From Halanaerobacter jeridensis (lineage in GTDB: Bacteria > Bacillota > Halanaerobiia > Halobacteroidales > Halobacteroidaceae): a DNA stretch of 64,000 bases. Position 1 is the first letter of the stretch; each line of letters begins with the position of its first letter. This document shows, one piece after another, positions 1 to 9,144 of this stretch. The stretch is from positions 186,001 to 250,000 of the forward strand of contig NZ_JAFBDQ010000002.1 in assembly GCF_016908315.1 (NCBI RefSeq), written 5' to 3'. The notes under the pieces are model-generated. The model was not told the origin of the DNA. It worked only from the letters and a program-made list of their open reading frames with translations, and made no database searches. A program made the translations under genes and the position numbers.

Positions 1-1
1 A

Positions 2-1702
2 AATATTACTCCTGAAGGCGTTAAGAAATATCATATTGGATCAATCCTCAGTGGAGGAGGTTCTACTCCAGGTAATAATACTCCGCAGGAATGGATTGCA
101 ATGTATAATGGTTTTCAAGAACAGGCTTTAGAAAATCGCCTGCAGTTGCCGTTGATTTATGGAGTAGATGCAGTACACGGTAATAATAATTTAAAAGGAG
201 CAACTATTTTTCCTCATAATATAGGATTAGGTGCGATGGGGAAAGGTTTAATGACAGTAGATAAAGCTGGTCAAGCCCAGGAATTAATGGAAGAGATTGC
301 TCGTGTTACAGCTCAAGAAACTGCTGCTACAGGAATGGATTGGGATTTTGCTCCTGCAGTTTCAGTAGTTAGAGATGAACGCTGGGGCAGAAGTTATGAA
401 AGTTTTGGTGAAACAGCTGAACTACAAGAGTTGTTAGCTGGGCCTTATGTTAAAGGACTGCAAGGAACAAACGATATAATGAGCAAGCAGAATGGCCATG
501 TGGTTGCGACAGCTAAACACTTCATTGGTGATGGTGCTACTAAATGGGGCACTGGAGATGCAGGTTATAAGATTGACCGCGGAAAAGTTAATATTCCATT
601 AGAGAAACTTAAAGAACTACATGGACAAGGCTATGTGGAAGCTCTTGATGAAAATGTAGGTACAATTATGATTTCTTATAACAGTTATCAAGGTACTAAG
701 ATGCATGCCCATCGAGAATTAATCCAAAACTATTTAAAAGCTCCAACAGAAGAGAAAGGGCTTGGTTTTGATGGTTTTGTCGTTTCAGATTGGGCAGCAA
801 TTCATGAAATAGATGCACCAACGCATTATGATAAAGTAGTTAAGTCAGTTAATGCTGGTGTTGATATGTTTATGGAACCAAGTGATTGGCATAGATTTAT
901 GATAGATTTAAAGACAGCAGTTAAAAATGGAGATGTAGAAAAGAGTAGAATAAATGATGCTGTGAAAAGAATCCTTAAGATTAAATTTAAGGCTGGATTA
1001 TTTGAAGAAGCATTAGCAGATAATGATCTAGTAGATACAATTGGTAGCCAAGAACACCGTGCTACAGCTAGAGAAGCAGTTAGAGAATCATTAGTCTTAT
1101 TGAAAAATCAAAAGCAGACATTACCATTATCTAAGGATAATCAATTCTATATTACAGGTTCTAATGCCGATAATTTAGGTCATCAAAGTGGTGGCTGGAC
1201 AATTAAATGGCAAGGATTTAGTGGAAATGATGCTACAGAAGGTACAACTATTAAAACAGGTATTGAAAACATGCTTGCGCATAATGAAGGGCAAATAGTT
1301 AATAACTTAAATCAGGCTGATGTAGCTATAGCTGTAGTAGGAGAAGAATCTTATACAGAAGGAGAAGGTGATGATGCTGATTTAGAACTATCACCTCAAG
1401 ATAAAAGAGAACTACAAAAAGTACAAGCATCAGGTAAACCTGTGGTAGTAATTTTAGTTTCCGGGCGTCCGATGATAGTTAGTGAAGAGATTGATAATTG
1501 GGATGCCTTAGTTGCAGCTTGGCTGCCGGGAACAGAAGGTGGCGGAGTAGCTGATGTAATCTTTGGTGATTATAACTTCACTGGTAAATTACCAGTTTCT
1601 TGGCCGCGGAGTGTAGAACAACTACCACTAAATGTAGGAGATGAAAACTATAATCCATTATTTGAATATGGTTATGGTTTAAAAATGGATTTGCAAAACT
1701 AA
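2..1702 (+). CDS. Glycoside hydrolase family 3 (beta-glucosidase type), 5' end outside window
   Basis: The reading frame is open from base 2, so the gene starts before the window. GH3 enzymes remove glucose from the non-reducing end of beta-glucans and cello- or laminari-oligosaccharides. Seen: the N-terminal TIM-barrel signature IYGVDAVHGNN, the KHFIGDG motif, and the nucleophile motif GFVVSDW with the Asp codon at 788-790. The C-terminal alpha/beta sandwich follows, with a VAIAVVGEESYTEGEGDD-type segment and PVSWPRSVEQLP near the end, so the 3' end is complete. The next gene is a laminarinase lipoprotein in the same direction after 269 bases, which suggests joint beta-1,3-glucan use, with this enzyme finishing the oligosaccharides. 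Whether it has a signal peptide cannot be seen. Exact substrate specificity is inferred. Confidence 0.9.
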   Translation, partial: NITPEGVKKYHIGSILSGGGSTPGNNTPQEWIAMYNGFQEQALENRLQLPLIYGVDAVHGNNNLKGATIFPHNIGLGAMGKGLMTVDKAGQAQELMEEIARVTAQETAATGMDWDFAPAVSVVRDERWGRSYESFGETAELQELLAGPYVKGLQGTNDIMSKQNGHVVATAKHFIGDGATKWGTGDAGYKIDRGKVNIPLEKLKELHGQGYVEALDENVGTIMISYNSYQGTKMHAHRELIQNYLKAPTEEKGLGFDGFVVSDWAAIHEIDAPTHYDKVVKSVNAGVDMFMEPSDWHRFMIDLKTAVKNGDVEKSRINDAVKRILKIKFKAGLFEEALADNDLVDTIGSQEHRATAREAVRESLVLLKNQKQTLPLSKDNQFYITGSNADNLGHQSGGWTIKWQGFSGNDATEGTTIKTGIENMLAHNEGQIVNNLNQADVAIAVVGEESYTEGEGDDADLELSPQDKRELQKVQASGKPVVVILVSGRPMIVSEEIDNWDALVAAWLPGTEGGGVADVIFGDYNFTGKLPVSWPRSVEQLPLNVGDENYNPLFEYGYGLKMDLQN

Positions 1703-1971
1703 TTTAAGTTACCCCTAAGGTTTAAATTAATATAAATTGCAACTAATAAGCAGATGATAAGTTCAATAATCTAGCAGGGGAGCTTTGTTGCTTCCTTGCT
1801 TATAATCATCATTTAATGATGGTAGAGAAAAAAGATCTAAATTTAACTCAGATAAACTCGGGAAGTATAAGTTTATAGCTGAAATAATAAATCCCCTGAT
1901 GGAAAAACAAACATATTAAATTTAAATATGTTTAAAATAAATTGTTACTAATCTTAAAAGGGGGAAAAAAA

Positions 1972-4128
1972 ATGAATTCTAAGCACAAAATATCATTTGT
2001 ATTAATTTTAGGATTGATCTTATTAACAGTACTCAGTGGATGTAAAGGTGGAGAGGCAGGTTCAGGCACTTCACAATTAATAGTTAATGTTACGAATCAA
2101 GAAGTGACAAATCCAGAGGTGAGTGTGTTATATAAAGATAAAGAGGTAGCCAAGAAAGAAGGGGCTCAGGTTCAATTTGAGCTAAAAAATGTTCTTTATC
2201 AAGTGCAAGTACAGAGTGAAGAATATGGTAGTAAAACATATGATGTCTATGTTTATGACGATAATACGCTTGATATTAATTTAAAAGGAAGTAATAATCT
2301 ATTAGGTAATGGAACTTTCACTAGTGGATTATCAACTAATGAGCCTGATAAAAATGGGCGGGTGGATACAGAAGACAATTGGATTTTATACACAAATAGT
2401 GGTGGAGCAGCCCAAGCATTTATTAAAGATGAGCAAGCAAAAGTAAGAGTTTCAAGTGCTGGGAACAATCCTCATTCAGTGCAATTTATCCAAGCTCCAG
2501 TAACATTAGAACGTGGGGCTAAGTATAAAGTTACTTTTGATGCTAAGACTGCGATTGGTACTAAAAAGATGCATCTTAAAGTAGGTGCTGATGGTAATCG
2601 TGGCTGGAGTGGATATATTGAAGAACAAAAAGAATTGAATAATCAGTGGAGCCATTATCAAGCTGAATTTTCTATGGCTCAAGAAACAGATGAATATGCT
2701 CGTTTTGAATTATGGTTCTTAAATAAAGGAACTTATTTCTTAGATAACGTTAAAATGGTTAAAGTAGGTCAAGAAGAATTAGCAGAAGAAGGAACTAAAA
2801 CAGAAGCAGATGAAAACAAAGTAGAAAATTGGGAGTTAGTTTGGAAAGATGAGTTTAATGGTGAAGAGGTTAATGAAGAGAAGTGGACTTTTGAAGTAGG
2901 AAATGGGCATAAGCAAGGTATTCCTGGTTGGGGAAATGCTGAGCTACAGTATTATACTGATGGCGAAAATGCAAAAATTGAAGATGGCAAATTAGTAATT
3001 ACTGCTAGAGAAGAGCAGGTAAGCGATTCTTATGGTAGCTATGACTATACTTCCACAAGAATGATTACGCAAAATAAGTTCAGCAAAGCTTATGGTAAGT
3101 TTGAAATCAGAGCTAAAATGCCTGAGGGTCAAGGTATTTGGCCAGCAATTTGGATGTTAGGTTCCGATATTGGTGAAGTTGGTTGGCCTAAATGTGGTGA
3201 GATTGATATTATGGAATATATAGGAGATTCACCAAGCAAAGTTCACGGTACAGTTCATGGACCAGTTAGTGGTGGAGCAGGAATTGGTTCAACTTATAAA
3301 TTACCTGATGGAGAGAAGTTCTCTGAAGAATTCCATACCTTTATGATGGAGTGGGATGAAGATGAAGTAGAATTTTATGTTGATGATACTTTATTCCATG
3401 TTGTTAATAAAGATGAGGTAGGAGATAAAGAGTGGGTTTATGATCATCCACACTTCTTAATCTTAAATCTAGCTGTAGGTGGACATTGGCCTGGAAATCC
3501 TGATGAAACTACAGAATTTCCACAGACTATGGAAGTTGATTATATCAGAGTTTATGAGGATACAAATTCTGAAGATATAACAGGAGAAGAAAAATGGGAT
3601 TCAGAGTATGAAGAAGAATGGAAAGAAGCTAAGAAACAGAAAGAAAATAACTTAAGTATAAATGAAGTAGTAAATGGAGACTTTGCTAATGATATAGCTA
3701 ACGATCCTTCTAACAAGCGTGATAATTGGTATGTATGGGCTGGAGAAGGTGGCAAGATTTCTTCTCACAGTGTTGAAAATGGAGAAGCTAAGATTAATGT
3801 AGCTGATATTGGTAATAAAAGTTGGAATGCTCAGTTTAATCAATGGTTGAAATTAGAACCGGGTACAACTTATGAAGTTAGCTTTGAAGCACGAGCAGAA
3901 AAAGCAAGAGATATCAATGTTAAATTACTTCATCCTAAAGATTATACAGTTTATGGTGATGGAGTCAAAGAATTAAGTTCTGGAATGGAAAGTTATAGTA
4001 TGCAAGTGACTATTCCTGAAGATAGTGATGATATTGTTAACTTATCATTTGAATTAGGTGCAGTGAGTGGACAAAGCAAGGCAACTGCTGTTTACTTTGA
4101 TAATGTAAGTATTGAAAAAATAGACTAA
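1972..4128 (+). CDS. GH16 endo-beta-1,3-glucanase (laminarinase) lipoprotein with two CBM4_9-like modules
   Basis: The start is the ATG at 1972 after the AAGGGGG site, because the upstream TTG option lacks its own ribosome site. The product has 718 residues. A lipoprotein signal ends in a lipobox LSGC at about residue 20, so the enzyme is likely anchored outside the cell. Order: signal; short beta-rich domain (about 30-105); first CBM4_9-like module (about 107-260, beginning NLLGNGTF and ending YFLDNVKM); GH16 catalytic domain (about 280-530); second CBM4_9-like module (about 560-718, beginning VVNGDF and ending VYFDNVSIEKI). The GH16 motif GEIDIMEYIGD gives nucleophile Glu410 and acid/base Glu415. 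It should cut internal beta-1,3 or mixed-linkage glucan bonds. It pairs with the upstream GH3. The upstream gap holds a palindrome CATCATTTAATGATG (1807-1821) that could be an operator. Confidence 0.92.
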   Translation: MNSKHKISFVLILGLILLTVLSGCKGGEAGSGTSQLIVNVTNQEVTNPEVSVLYKDKEVAKKEGAQVQFELKNVLYQVQVQSEEYGSKTYDVYVYDDNTLDINLKGSNNLLGNGTFTSGLSTNEPDKNGRVDTEDNWILYTNSGGAAQAFIKDEQAKVRVSSAGNNPHSVQFIQAPVTLERGAKYKVTFDAKTAIGTKKMHLKVGADGNRGWSGYIEEQKELNNQWSHYQAEFSMAQETDEYARFELWFLNKGTYFLDNVKMVKVGQEELAEEGTKTEADENKVENWELVWKDEFNGEEVNEEKWTFEVGNGHKQGIPGWGNAELQYYTDGENAKIEDGKLVITAREEQVSDSYGSYDYTSTRMITQNKFSKAYGKFEIRAKMPEGQGIWPAIWMLGSDIGEVGWPKCGEIDIMEYIGDSPSKVHGTVHGPVSGGAGIGSTYKLPDGEKFSEEFHTFMMEWDEDEVEFYVDDTLFHVVNKDEVGDKEWVYDHPHFLILNLAVGGHWPGNPDETTEFPQTMEVDYIRVYEDTNSEDITGEEKWDSEYEEEWKEAKKQKENNLSINEVVNGDFANDIANDPSNKRDNWYVWAGEGGKISSHSVENGEAKINVADIGNKSWNAQFNQWLKLEPGTTYEVSFEARAEKARDINVKLLHPKDYTVYGDGVKELSSGMESYSMQVTIPEDSDDIVNLSFELGAVSGQSKATAVYFDNVSIEKID

Positions 4129-4162
4129 CTAGCTTTTAACTTATTACCCCTATATTATAGAT

Positions 4163-4195
4163 AGACTGGGAGAGAAATTATTTCTCTCCCAGTCT
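4163..4195. terminator. Strong hairpin terminator after the laminarinase
   Basis: Perfect 15-bp stem (AGACTGGGAGAGAAA and its complement) with a 3-base loop, followed by an A/T-rich tract. It lies 35 bases after the laminarinase stop and closes the beta-glucan pair. Confidence 0.85.
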
Positions 4196-4223
4196 AAATT
4201 TAAAAATTGAATAATATTTGAAT

Positions 4224-4250
4224 TAATTTTTAATGTTTTTGTTTCGATAA
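4224..4250 (+). promoter_or_regulatory. Candidate sigma-D (flagellar/chemotaxis) promoter for the chemoreceptor
   Basis: TAAT (4224-4227), a 15-base spacer, then TTCGATAA (4243-4250). This resembles the sigma-D consensus TAAA-N15-GCCGATAA and lies upstream of a methyl-accepting chemotaxis gene, the usual sigma-D target. It would leave a leader of about 170 bases. The match is imperfect in A/T-rich DNA, so confidence is low. Confidence 0.3.
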
Positions 4251-4429
4251 TTGAGATTTTTAGTCACAGTAATTTCTTTAAATTGCAATAGTAATTATAT
4301 AATAAGATAATAATAATTGATAATGATTAGACAGATATTGTAGCCAAGAGTATTCGATTTGCTTAGGTATAAAAAGTAGACAATAGCGATGACAATAAAT
4401 TAATAGTCAGAGATATGGAGGAGATAATT

Positions 4430-6052
4430 ATGGGGTTCATAAACAAAATCAAGGATAAATTACAGGCCATTGATTTCAAAAAATCAGTAGTAAACGTGAC
4501 TGTTAATCGACAATTTCAGATTGGTTTTACTGCTTTGTTTGTCCTGATGTTGATAATAGGTAGTTTTGTTTTTTATAATACACGACAATTAAAGCAAAAT
4601 ATAAATTATTTAAATCAACAAGTGATCCCAGCAGTAGAAACAAGTGATAGAATTTATCGTGACTTATCACGTAAGAGTAAAATGATTTATAGTGAAGAAG
4701 CAGGAGTACCAATAGTAGGGTCTGGTGATGTGACTGATAAAGAATATTTTAATAATATAGAACAGAATATAAAAGAATTACGGCAATATATTCAAAATGA
4801 AAAGACAGAGAAAAGTTTAAACACTTTAACTGGCTATAATCAAAAATTTGAAAAACTATATCAAGAATATAAAGATTCTAAAAATGATGATTTATTACGT
4901 AAAGTAGTAATTAGTGATATTCAAGGTTTGGATACAAATATTTATCAGATTAATAGTATTTTGCAAAACTATACTAAAAACAGATTAAATAAAACAGTAG
5001 AGCAAATCATAGCCCAATCCCAAATTAATAACCAACGAATTATATTTGTGATCGTAGTGGGATTAGTTATGAGTTTTCTTTTAGGAATGTTTATTAATCA
5101 TCAAATCAATAAAGTAACAAGTGGTATTAAAGATAAAACTAATCAAGCAGTAGAAAAGGCAACGGTAGTCAATGATTCGGCTCAAGAAATGAAATCAATA
5201 GCTGATGATGTAGAGGATAAAATAACTAAAGCTTCACGAGAGATTAAAGATTTAATGATTGGAAATAATGAAATTTCTGATGCTATAGAAGAAGTTTCTA
5301 TTTCTATTCAAGATATTTCTACTTCTATAGAAGATTTATCGCATCAAGCGGATAAGATTGCCGAAGTAGGTCAAGATACTTATCAAAAGATGCAGACAAC
5401 TAGTCAAAGAATAAATTCTACTAATCAGGTTGTACAAGAAACTGCTAATAAAGTCCAGAATTTACAGAGTAGCCTAGGGAAAATTGATGAGATTTCTGAT
5501 AAAATTATAAGTATCACTGAACAAACTAATTTATTGGCTTTAAATGCTTCTATAGAAGCAGCAAGAGCAGGGGAACATGGAGCAGGATTTGCAGTAGTAG
5601 CTGAAGAAATAAAGGAATTAGCTGATGAAAGTCGAGAAGCGACAGAAGAGGTAAAGAGCTTTATTGGAGAAATAGAAACAGTGACCAATGAAGTAGTAGA
5701 AGTTATAATTAATGATGATGAAAGAAGTGTGATAGCTTCTTTTGAAGAAATTGAAGAGTTATCAACTGAAGTTACAGAAAAAATGGATGATGTAATCCAT
5801 GTAGCAGAAGATCAGGCAGAGTCTAGCCAACAGGTTAAAGAATTGGTCAGTCAAATTTCAGCTTCTAGTGAAGAAGTATCAGCTCAGACTAATCAGACTT
5901 CTGTTTCGGCTAATGAAATTGCTGACTTTATGAAAGAAGTAATTAATGCTAATAGTGATTTATACTTTAAGATTAAAGAGCAGGTTAGCTCTTCACAACA
6001 ACAACTTGAACTAATTAATCAAGTCGCGGAGGCTAATGAAGAGTTGAAATAA
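4430..6052 (+). CDS. Methyl-accepting chemotaxis protein
   Basis: The ATG at 4430 is chosen because GGAGGAG lies just upstream; the ATG at 4415 overlaps that site. The protein has 540 residues. It has a first membrane segment (about residues 27-46), an extracellular helical sensor region of about 140 residues, a second membrane segment (about 198-222), then a long cytoplasmic coiled coil. The conserved signalling tip is present ([19 protein letters not shown], then [16 protein letters not shown]). I see no clear HAMP domain after the second membrane segment. It would feed an attractant or repellent signal to CheA/CheW, which are not in the window. The ligand is unknown. A small frameshifted gene follows 30 bases later. 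Confidence 0.93.
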   Translation: MGFINKIKDKLQAIDFKKSVVNVTVNRQFQIGFTALFVLMLIIGSFVFYNTRQLKQNINYLNQQVIPAVETSDRIYRDLSRKSKMIYSEEAGVPIVGSGDVTDKEYFNNIEQNIKELRQYIQNEKTEKSLNTLTGYNQKFEKLYQEYKDSKNDDLLRKVVISDIQGLDTNIYQINSILQNYTKNRLNKTVEQIIAQSQINNQRIIFVIVVGLVMSFLLGMFINHQINKVTSGIKDKTNQAVEKATVVNDSAQEMKSIADDVEDKITKASREIKDLMIGNNEISDAIEEVSISIQDISTSIEDLSHQADKIAEVGQDTYQKMQTTSQRINSTNQVVQETANKVQNLQSSLGKIDEISDKIISITEQTNLLALNASIEAARAGEHGAGFAVVAEEIKELADESREATEEVKSFIGEIETVTNEVVEVIINDDERSVIASFEEIEELSTEVTEKMDDVIHVAEDQAESSQQVKELVSQISASSEEVSAQTNQTSVSANEIADFMKEVINANSDLYFKIKEQVSSSQQQLELINQVAEANEELK

Positions 6053-6082
6053 TAATGAAAAGACTATTAAGGGGGATGAATA

Positions 6083-6587
6083 TTGTTAGATATTTTATCT
6101 AAATTATTTAGTGCTAATAAAAATAATATTAGCGAAGATATGAGTAGCGAGTTAATAGAATTAGTTAACGACCCCGATTTTAATAATAGTATAAAAGGAC
6201 TATTAGTAGAAAAGGAGAATAATATTGTAGAAGAGGTAAATTTTGTGCTATCTCTTTGTTTATTGTTTAGCTATCAATTAGTGATTAGAACAAATGATAT
6301 TCCTATTAGTTTTTCAGTTCTAGATAATATATACAAAAGTAGCTGAAAAATTACAATCCAAAAATAAGATTAATGCTACTAAAAAAGAAGTAGAAGATTT
6401 AATGGAAGTTTATAATGCAGAAAGTATAGATAAAGAAAGAATAAATCAAATAGTCGAAATTATAACTGAACGAGTAATAGAGACTGAAATTATTGATAAA
6501 CAGGAACTCAAAGTCCAACTCAAAGAAATTATTTTTAAGTACATTACTATTATTCAAGATTCGTTTATTACTAAAACTAGAAAGTAA
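6083..6587 (+). pseudogene. Small hypothetical gene, interrupted by a frameshift
   Basis: A TTG start at 6083 follows AAGGGGG. The first frame (SELIELVNDPDFNNSIKGL and so on) ends at TGA 6344-6346 just after an AAAA run at 6335-6338. Skipping one base there opens a second frame that continues smoothly (VAEKLQSKNKINATKK) to TAA at 6587, giving about 167 residues in total. The product would be mostly helical and charged, with one hydrophobic stretch around residues 55-75. I do not recognise the family. It lies 30 bases after the chemoreceptor and ahead of a MATE exporter, probably co-transcribed with the receptor. The break may be a real mutation or a homopolymer sequencing error. Confidence 0.55.
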
Positions 6588-6635
6588 GGATTTGATTTTT
6601 ATCAGTAAAAAATATGTTTAAATTAAGGAGGTAAT

Positions 6636-7967
6636 ATGGAAGAACGAAAAAGTTTATTTCAATTAGCAGGACCTTTATTTATTGAAATATTATTATTTAT
6701 GCTGTTGGGCGTAGCAGATATTTTTATGCTCAGCCAATTTGATGATCAAGCTGCAGGAGCGGTGGGAGCTTCAAATCAAGTAATCGGTAATCTTAATATA
6801 ATTTTTATTATTATTTCTGCCGGGACAGCAGTTTTGGTAGCCCAGAATGTAGGAGCTAAGCTAGATAAAGAAGTAGAAAAAGTAAGTGCAGTTTCCTTAA
6901 CTATTAATTTAGTAATTGGTTTAATAGTTAGCTTAGCTATGATTTTTTATGGCGAAACAATTTTGTCCAAAATGGGTGTCAGTTCAGGCTTAATGGGTTA
7001 TGCTGCTGATTATATTCAAATTGTAGGCGGCGGATTAATCTTCCAAGCCCTCTTAAATACTCTAACAGCAATCATTAGAAGTCACGGTTTCACTAAAGAA
7101 AGTATGACGATTACAGTTGCGATGAACATATTTAATATCGTAGGGGATGCAGTTGTTATTTTTGGTTTATTTGGTTTTCCAGTCTTAGGAGTGACAGGAG
7201 TAGCAATTGCAACTACCTTTAGTAGATTTTGTGCTGTAGTAGCAGCTTTTGTATTTTTGATTAAGAAACTATTACCTATAACAATGTTTTCTCACTTAAC
7301 AAAAAAACCGTGGCTAATGGTAAAAAAACTATTTAAAATAGGATTTCCAGCCGCTATGGAAAATATGTCTTATAGTTTATCACAAACAGTAGTCATGATT
7401 ATTATTTTAAATCATTTGAGTGAAACTGCTTATATAGCTAAAACCTATGTGGGAACGATAATTCGTTTTGCAATGATTGTTTCTATAGCAGTCGGTCAAG
7501 CTAATCAAATTATGATTGGACAGTTAGTGGGAGCAGAAGAAATTGAAGAAGCCTATGAGACAGGACTTAAAAACTTTAAGACTGCTATGATCTTTTCAGT
7601 ACTTAGTGGAATAGTTGTATTTTTCTTTGGCGAAGAATTTATGAGTATCTATACTGATAACCAAGAAATTATAACTTTAGGAGCAGTAACATTGATGGTT
7701 GATGCATTTTTAGAACCGGGAAGAAACTTTAATCTCGTTCTAATAAATGGCCTCAGAGGAGCTGGAGATGTTATCTTTCCAGTGGTGATGGCAGTGATTT
7801 CAATGTGGGGCTTTGGTGTACTAGGAGGTTATATTTTTGGTGTCGTCTTAGGATATGGTCTACCAGGAATTTGGTTTGGGCTGTTATTAGATGAATGGAT
7901 TAGAGGATTATGTATGTTATGGAGATGGAATAGTAGAAAATGGGTAGAAAAAGCAATGGTTAATTAA
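6636..7967 (+). CDS. MATE family multidrug/organic cation efflux protein
   Basis: 443 residues with about twelve hydrophobic segments, typical for MATE antiporters, which export drugs or metabolites in exchange for Na+ or H+. Family features are visible in both halves: FIEILLFMLLGVADIFMLSQ at the N-terminus, the repeated half starting at GFPAAMENMSYSLSQTVV, and LINGLRGAGDVIFPV near the end. A GGAGG site precedes the ATG. The aldo/keto reductase gene follows after 20 bases, so the two probably share a transcript. The substrate is not deducible. Confidence 0.9.
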   Translation: MEERKSLFQLAGPLFIEILLFMLLGVADIFMLSQFDDQAAGAVGASNQVIGNLNIIFIIISAGTAVLVAQNVGAKLDKEVEKVSAVSLTINLVIGLIVSLAMIFYGETILSKMGVSSGLMGYAADYIQIVGGGLIFQALLNTLTAIIRSHGFTKESMTITVAMNIFNIVGDAVVIFGLFGFPVLGVTGVAIATTFSRFCAVVAAFVFLIKKLLPITMFSHLTKKPWLMVKKLFKIGFPAAMENMSYSLSQTVVMIIILNHLSETAYIAKTYVGTIIRFAMIVSIAVGQANQIMIGQLVGAEEIEEAYETGLKNFKTAMIFSVLSGIVVFFFGEEFMSIYTDNQEIITLGAVTLMVDAFLEPGRNFNLVLINGLRGAGDVIFPVVMAVISMWGFGVLGGYIFGVVLGYGLPGIWFGLLLDEWIRGLCMLWRWNSRKWVEKAMVN

Positions 7968-7987
7968 AATTATAAGGAGGCTAATGT

Positions 7988-8923
7988 ATGCGTAAGAGAG
8001 AATTAGGTGGTACAGGTTTGGCGGTATCCGAAATCGGTTTCGGAACTTGGCAGTTAGGAAATAAGAAAGATTGGAAAGGCGCGAGTAGAGAAGAAGGAAT
8101 TGAGTTAGTACATCAAGCACTAGACTTGGGATGTAATTTCTTTGACACAGCTCCTAACTATGGTTCAGGCAATAGTGAAAAAATAATAGGGGAAGCTTTA
8201 AAAGATAAGAGAGAAGACGTAGTAATTAGTACTAAGTTTGGTCATTTTCCTGATGGATCAGTTGATTATGATGCTGATTTAATAAGAGGATCTGTAGAAA
8301 ATAGTTTAAAGGAACTACAAACTGATTATTTAGATAGTCTGTTGCTACATAATCCTCCGTTTGAAGCTTTAAATGGGGATACAGATCATTTTGATATTTT
8401 AGAAGAATTAAAAGAAGAAGGAAAGATTAAAGCTTATGGTGCGTCTGTAGATACTAGTGAAGAAATTTTAGCAGTGATGAATAATTCAAATGCTGAAGTG
8501 ATTGAAGTTATGTTTAATATTTTATATCAAGAACCGCGTAAGGTATTTGCTAAAGCCAAAGAAGAGGGAGTAGGTTTGATTATCAAGGTGCCGCTTGATT
8601 CAGGTTGGTTAACAGGCAAGTATGATAAAGATAGTGAATTTGGCGGTATTAGATCTCGTTGGTCGCAGGATGTAATTGAACGCAGAGCTGAATTAGTAGA
8701 TAAAGTAAGAGATATTAAGGATGATGATGTAGCAATGGTAGATGAAGCTCTAAGGTATATTTTAAGTTATCCTGGAGTTTCAACAGTTATTCCAGGAATC
8801 AGGAATGAAAAGCAGTTAAAACAGAATCTAACAGCTAATGATGAACAATTGTCAGATAAGAAGAGGGAACAGTATGAAGAGTTTTATGATAACAATTTAG
8901 CTGGTGATGAATTACCATGGTAG
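7988..8923 (+). CDS. Aldo/keto reductase
   Basis: 311-residue NAD(P)H-dependent oxidoreductase with a TIM-barrel fold. The catalytic tetrad is visible: Asp and Tyr in FFDTAPNYGSGNSE, Lys in VVISTKFGH, and His in DSLLLHNP. The family start RELGGTGLAVSEIGFGTWQL is intact, and the length matches the family. It probably reduces small aldehydes or ketones or sugar-derived carbonyls in the cytosol. AAGGAGG sits before the ATG, 20 bases after the MATE gene. The stop codon is followed at once by a MITE-like repeat. Confidence 0.92.
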   Translation: MRKRELGGTGLAVSEIGFGTWQLGNKKDWKGASREEGIELVHQALDLGCNFFDTAPNYGSGNSEKIIGEALKDKREDVVISTKFGHFPDGSVDYDADLIRGSVENSLKELQTDYLDSLLLHNPPFEALNGDTDHFDILEELKEEGKIKAYGASVDTSEEILAVMNNSNAEVIEVMFNILYQEPRKVFAKAKEEGVGLIIKVPLDSGWLTGKYDKDSEFGGIRSRWSQDVIERRAELVDKVRDIKDDDVAMVDEALRYILSYPGVSTVIPGIRNEKQLKQNLTANDEQLSDKKREQYEEFYDNNLAGDELPW

Positions 8924-8924
8924 A

Positions 8925-9139
8925 ATCTATATAAAGTGGCACTATCGTGCCACTAGCTAGTAGATAAAAGCTAGTAGTTAGTAGTAAATTCAAAACCAAA
9001 AAACAGTTCATAGCTTTGAATTATTGAATACTAGGTTAATGTTTTAGGTTTTGAATTTGATTTTATGTTTTTAACTACTAGCTCCTAGCTACTTGCTTCT
9101 AGCTATAAAGTTTCACTAAAAGTGAAACTTTATATAGAT
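8925..9139. mobile_element. MITE-like 215-bp repeat, copy 1
   Basis: Thirteen-bp terminal inverted repeats ATCTATATAAAGT (8925-8937) and its complement (9127-9139). Inside are a GTGGCAC-TATC-GTGCCAC hairpin near the left end, a GTTTCAC/GTGAAAC hairpin near the right end, and long arms (AAATTCAAAACC against GGTTTTGAATTT; AGCTAGTAG-rich against CTACTAGCT-rich). The whole unit can fold into one long imperfect hairpin. A second copy, more than 90% identical by eye, lies at 49830-50043. It has no coding capacity. It sits exactly between the stops of two convergent genes and could act as a two-way terminator. Confidence 0.8.
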
Positions 9140-9144
9140 ATTAT

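Noticed and set aside
1740-1970. Structured regulatory RNA before the laminarinase
   Set aside because: A weak stem around AGCAGGGGAGC and GCTTCCTTGCT is visible, but it matches no known leader and has no T tract.
6335-6346. TGA at 6344-6346 as a selenocysteine codon
   Set aside because: The sequence continues sensibly only after a +1 shift at the A run, not in the same frame, and no SECIS-like stem follows.
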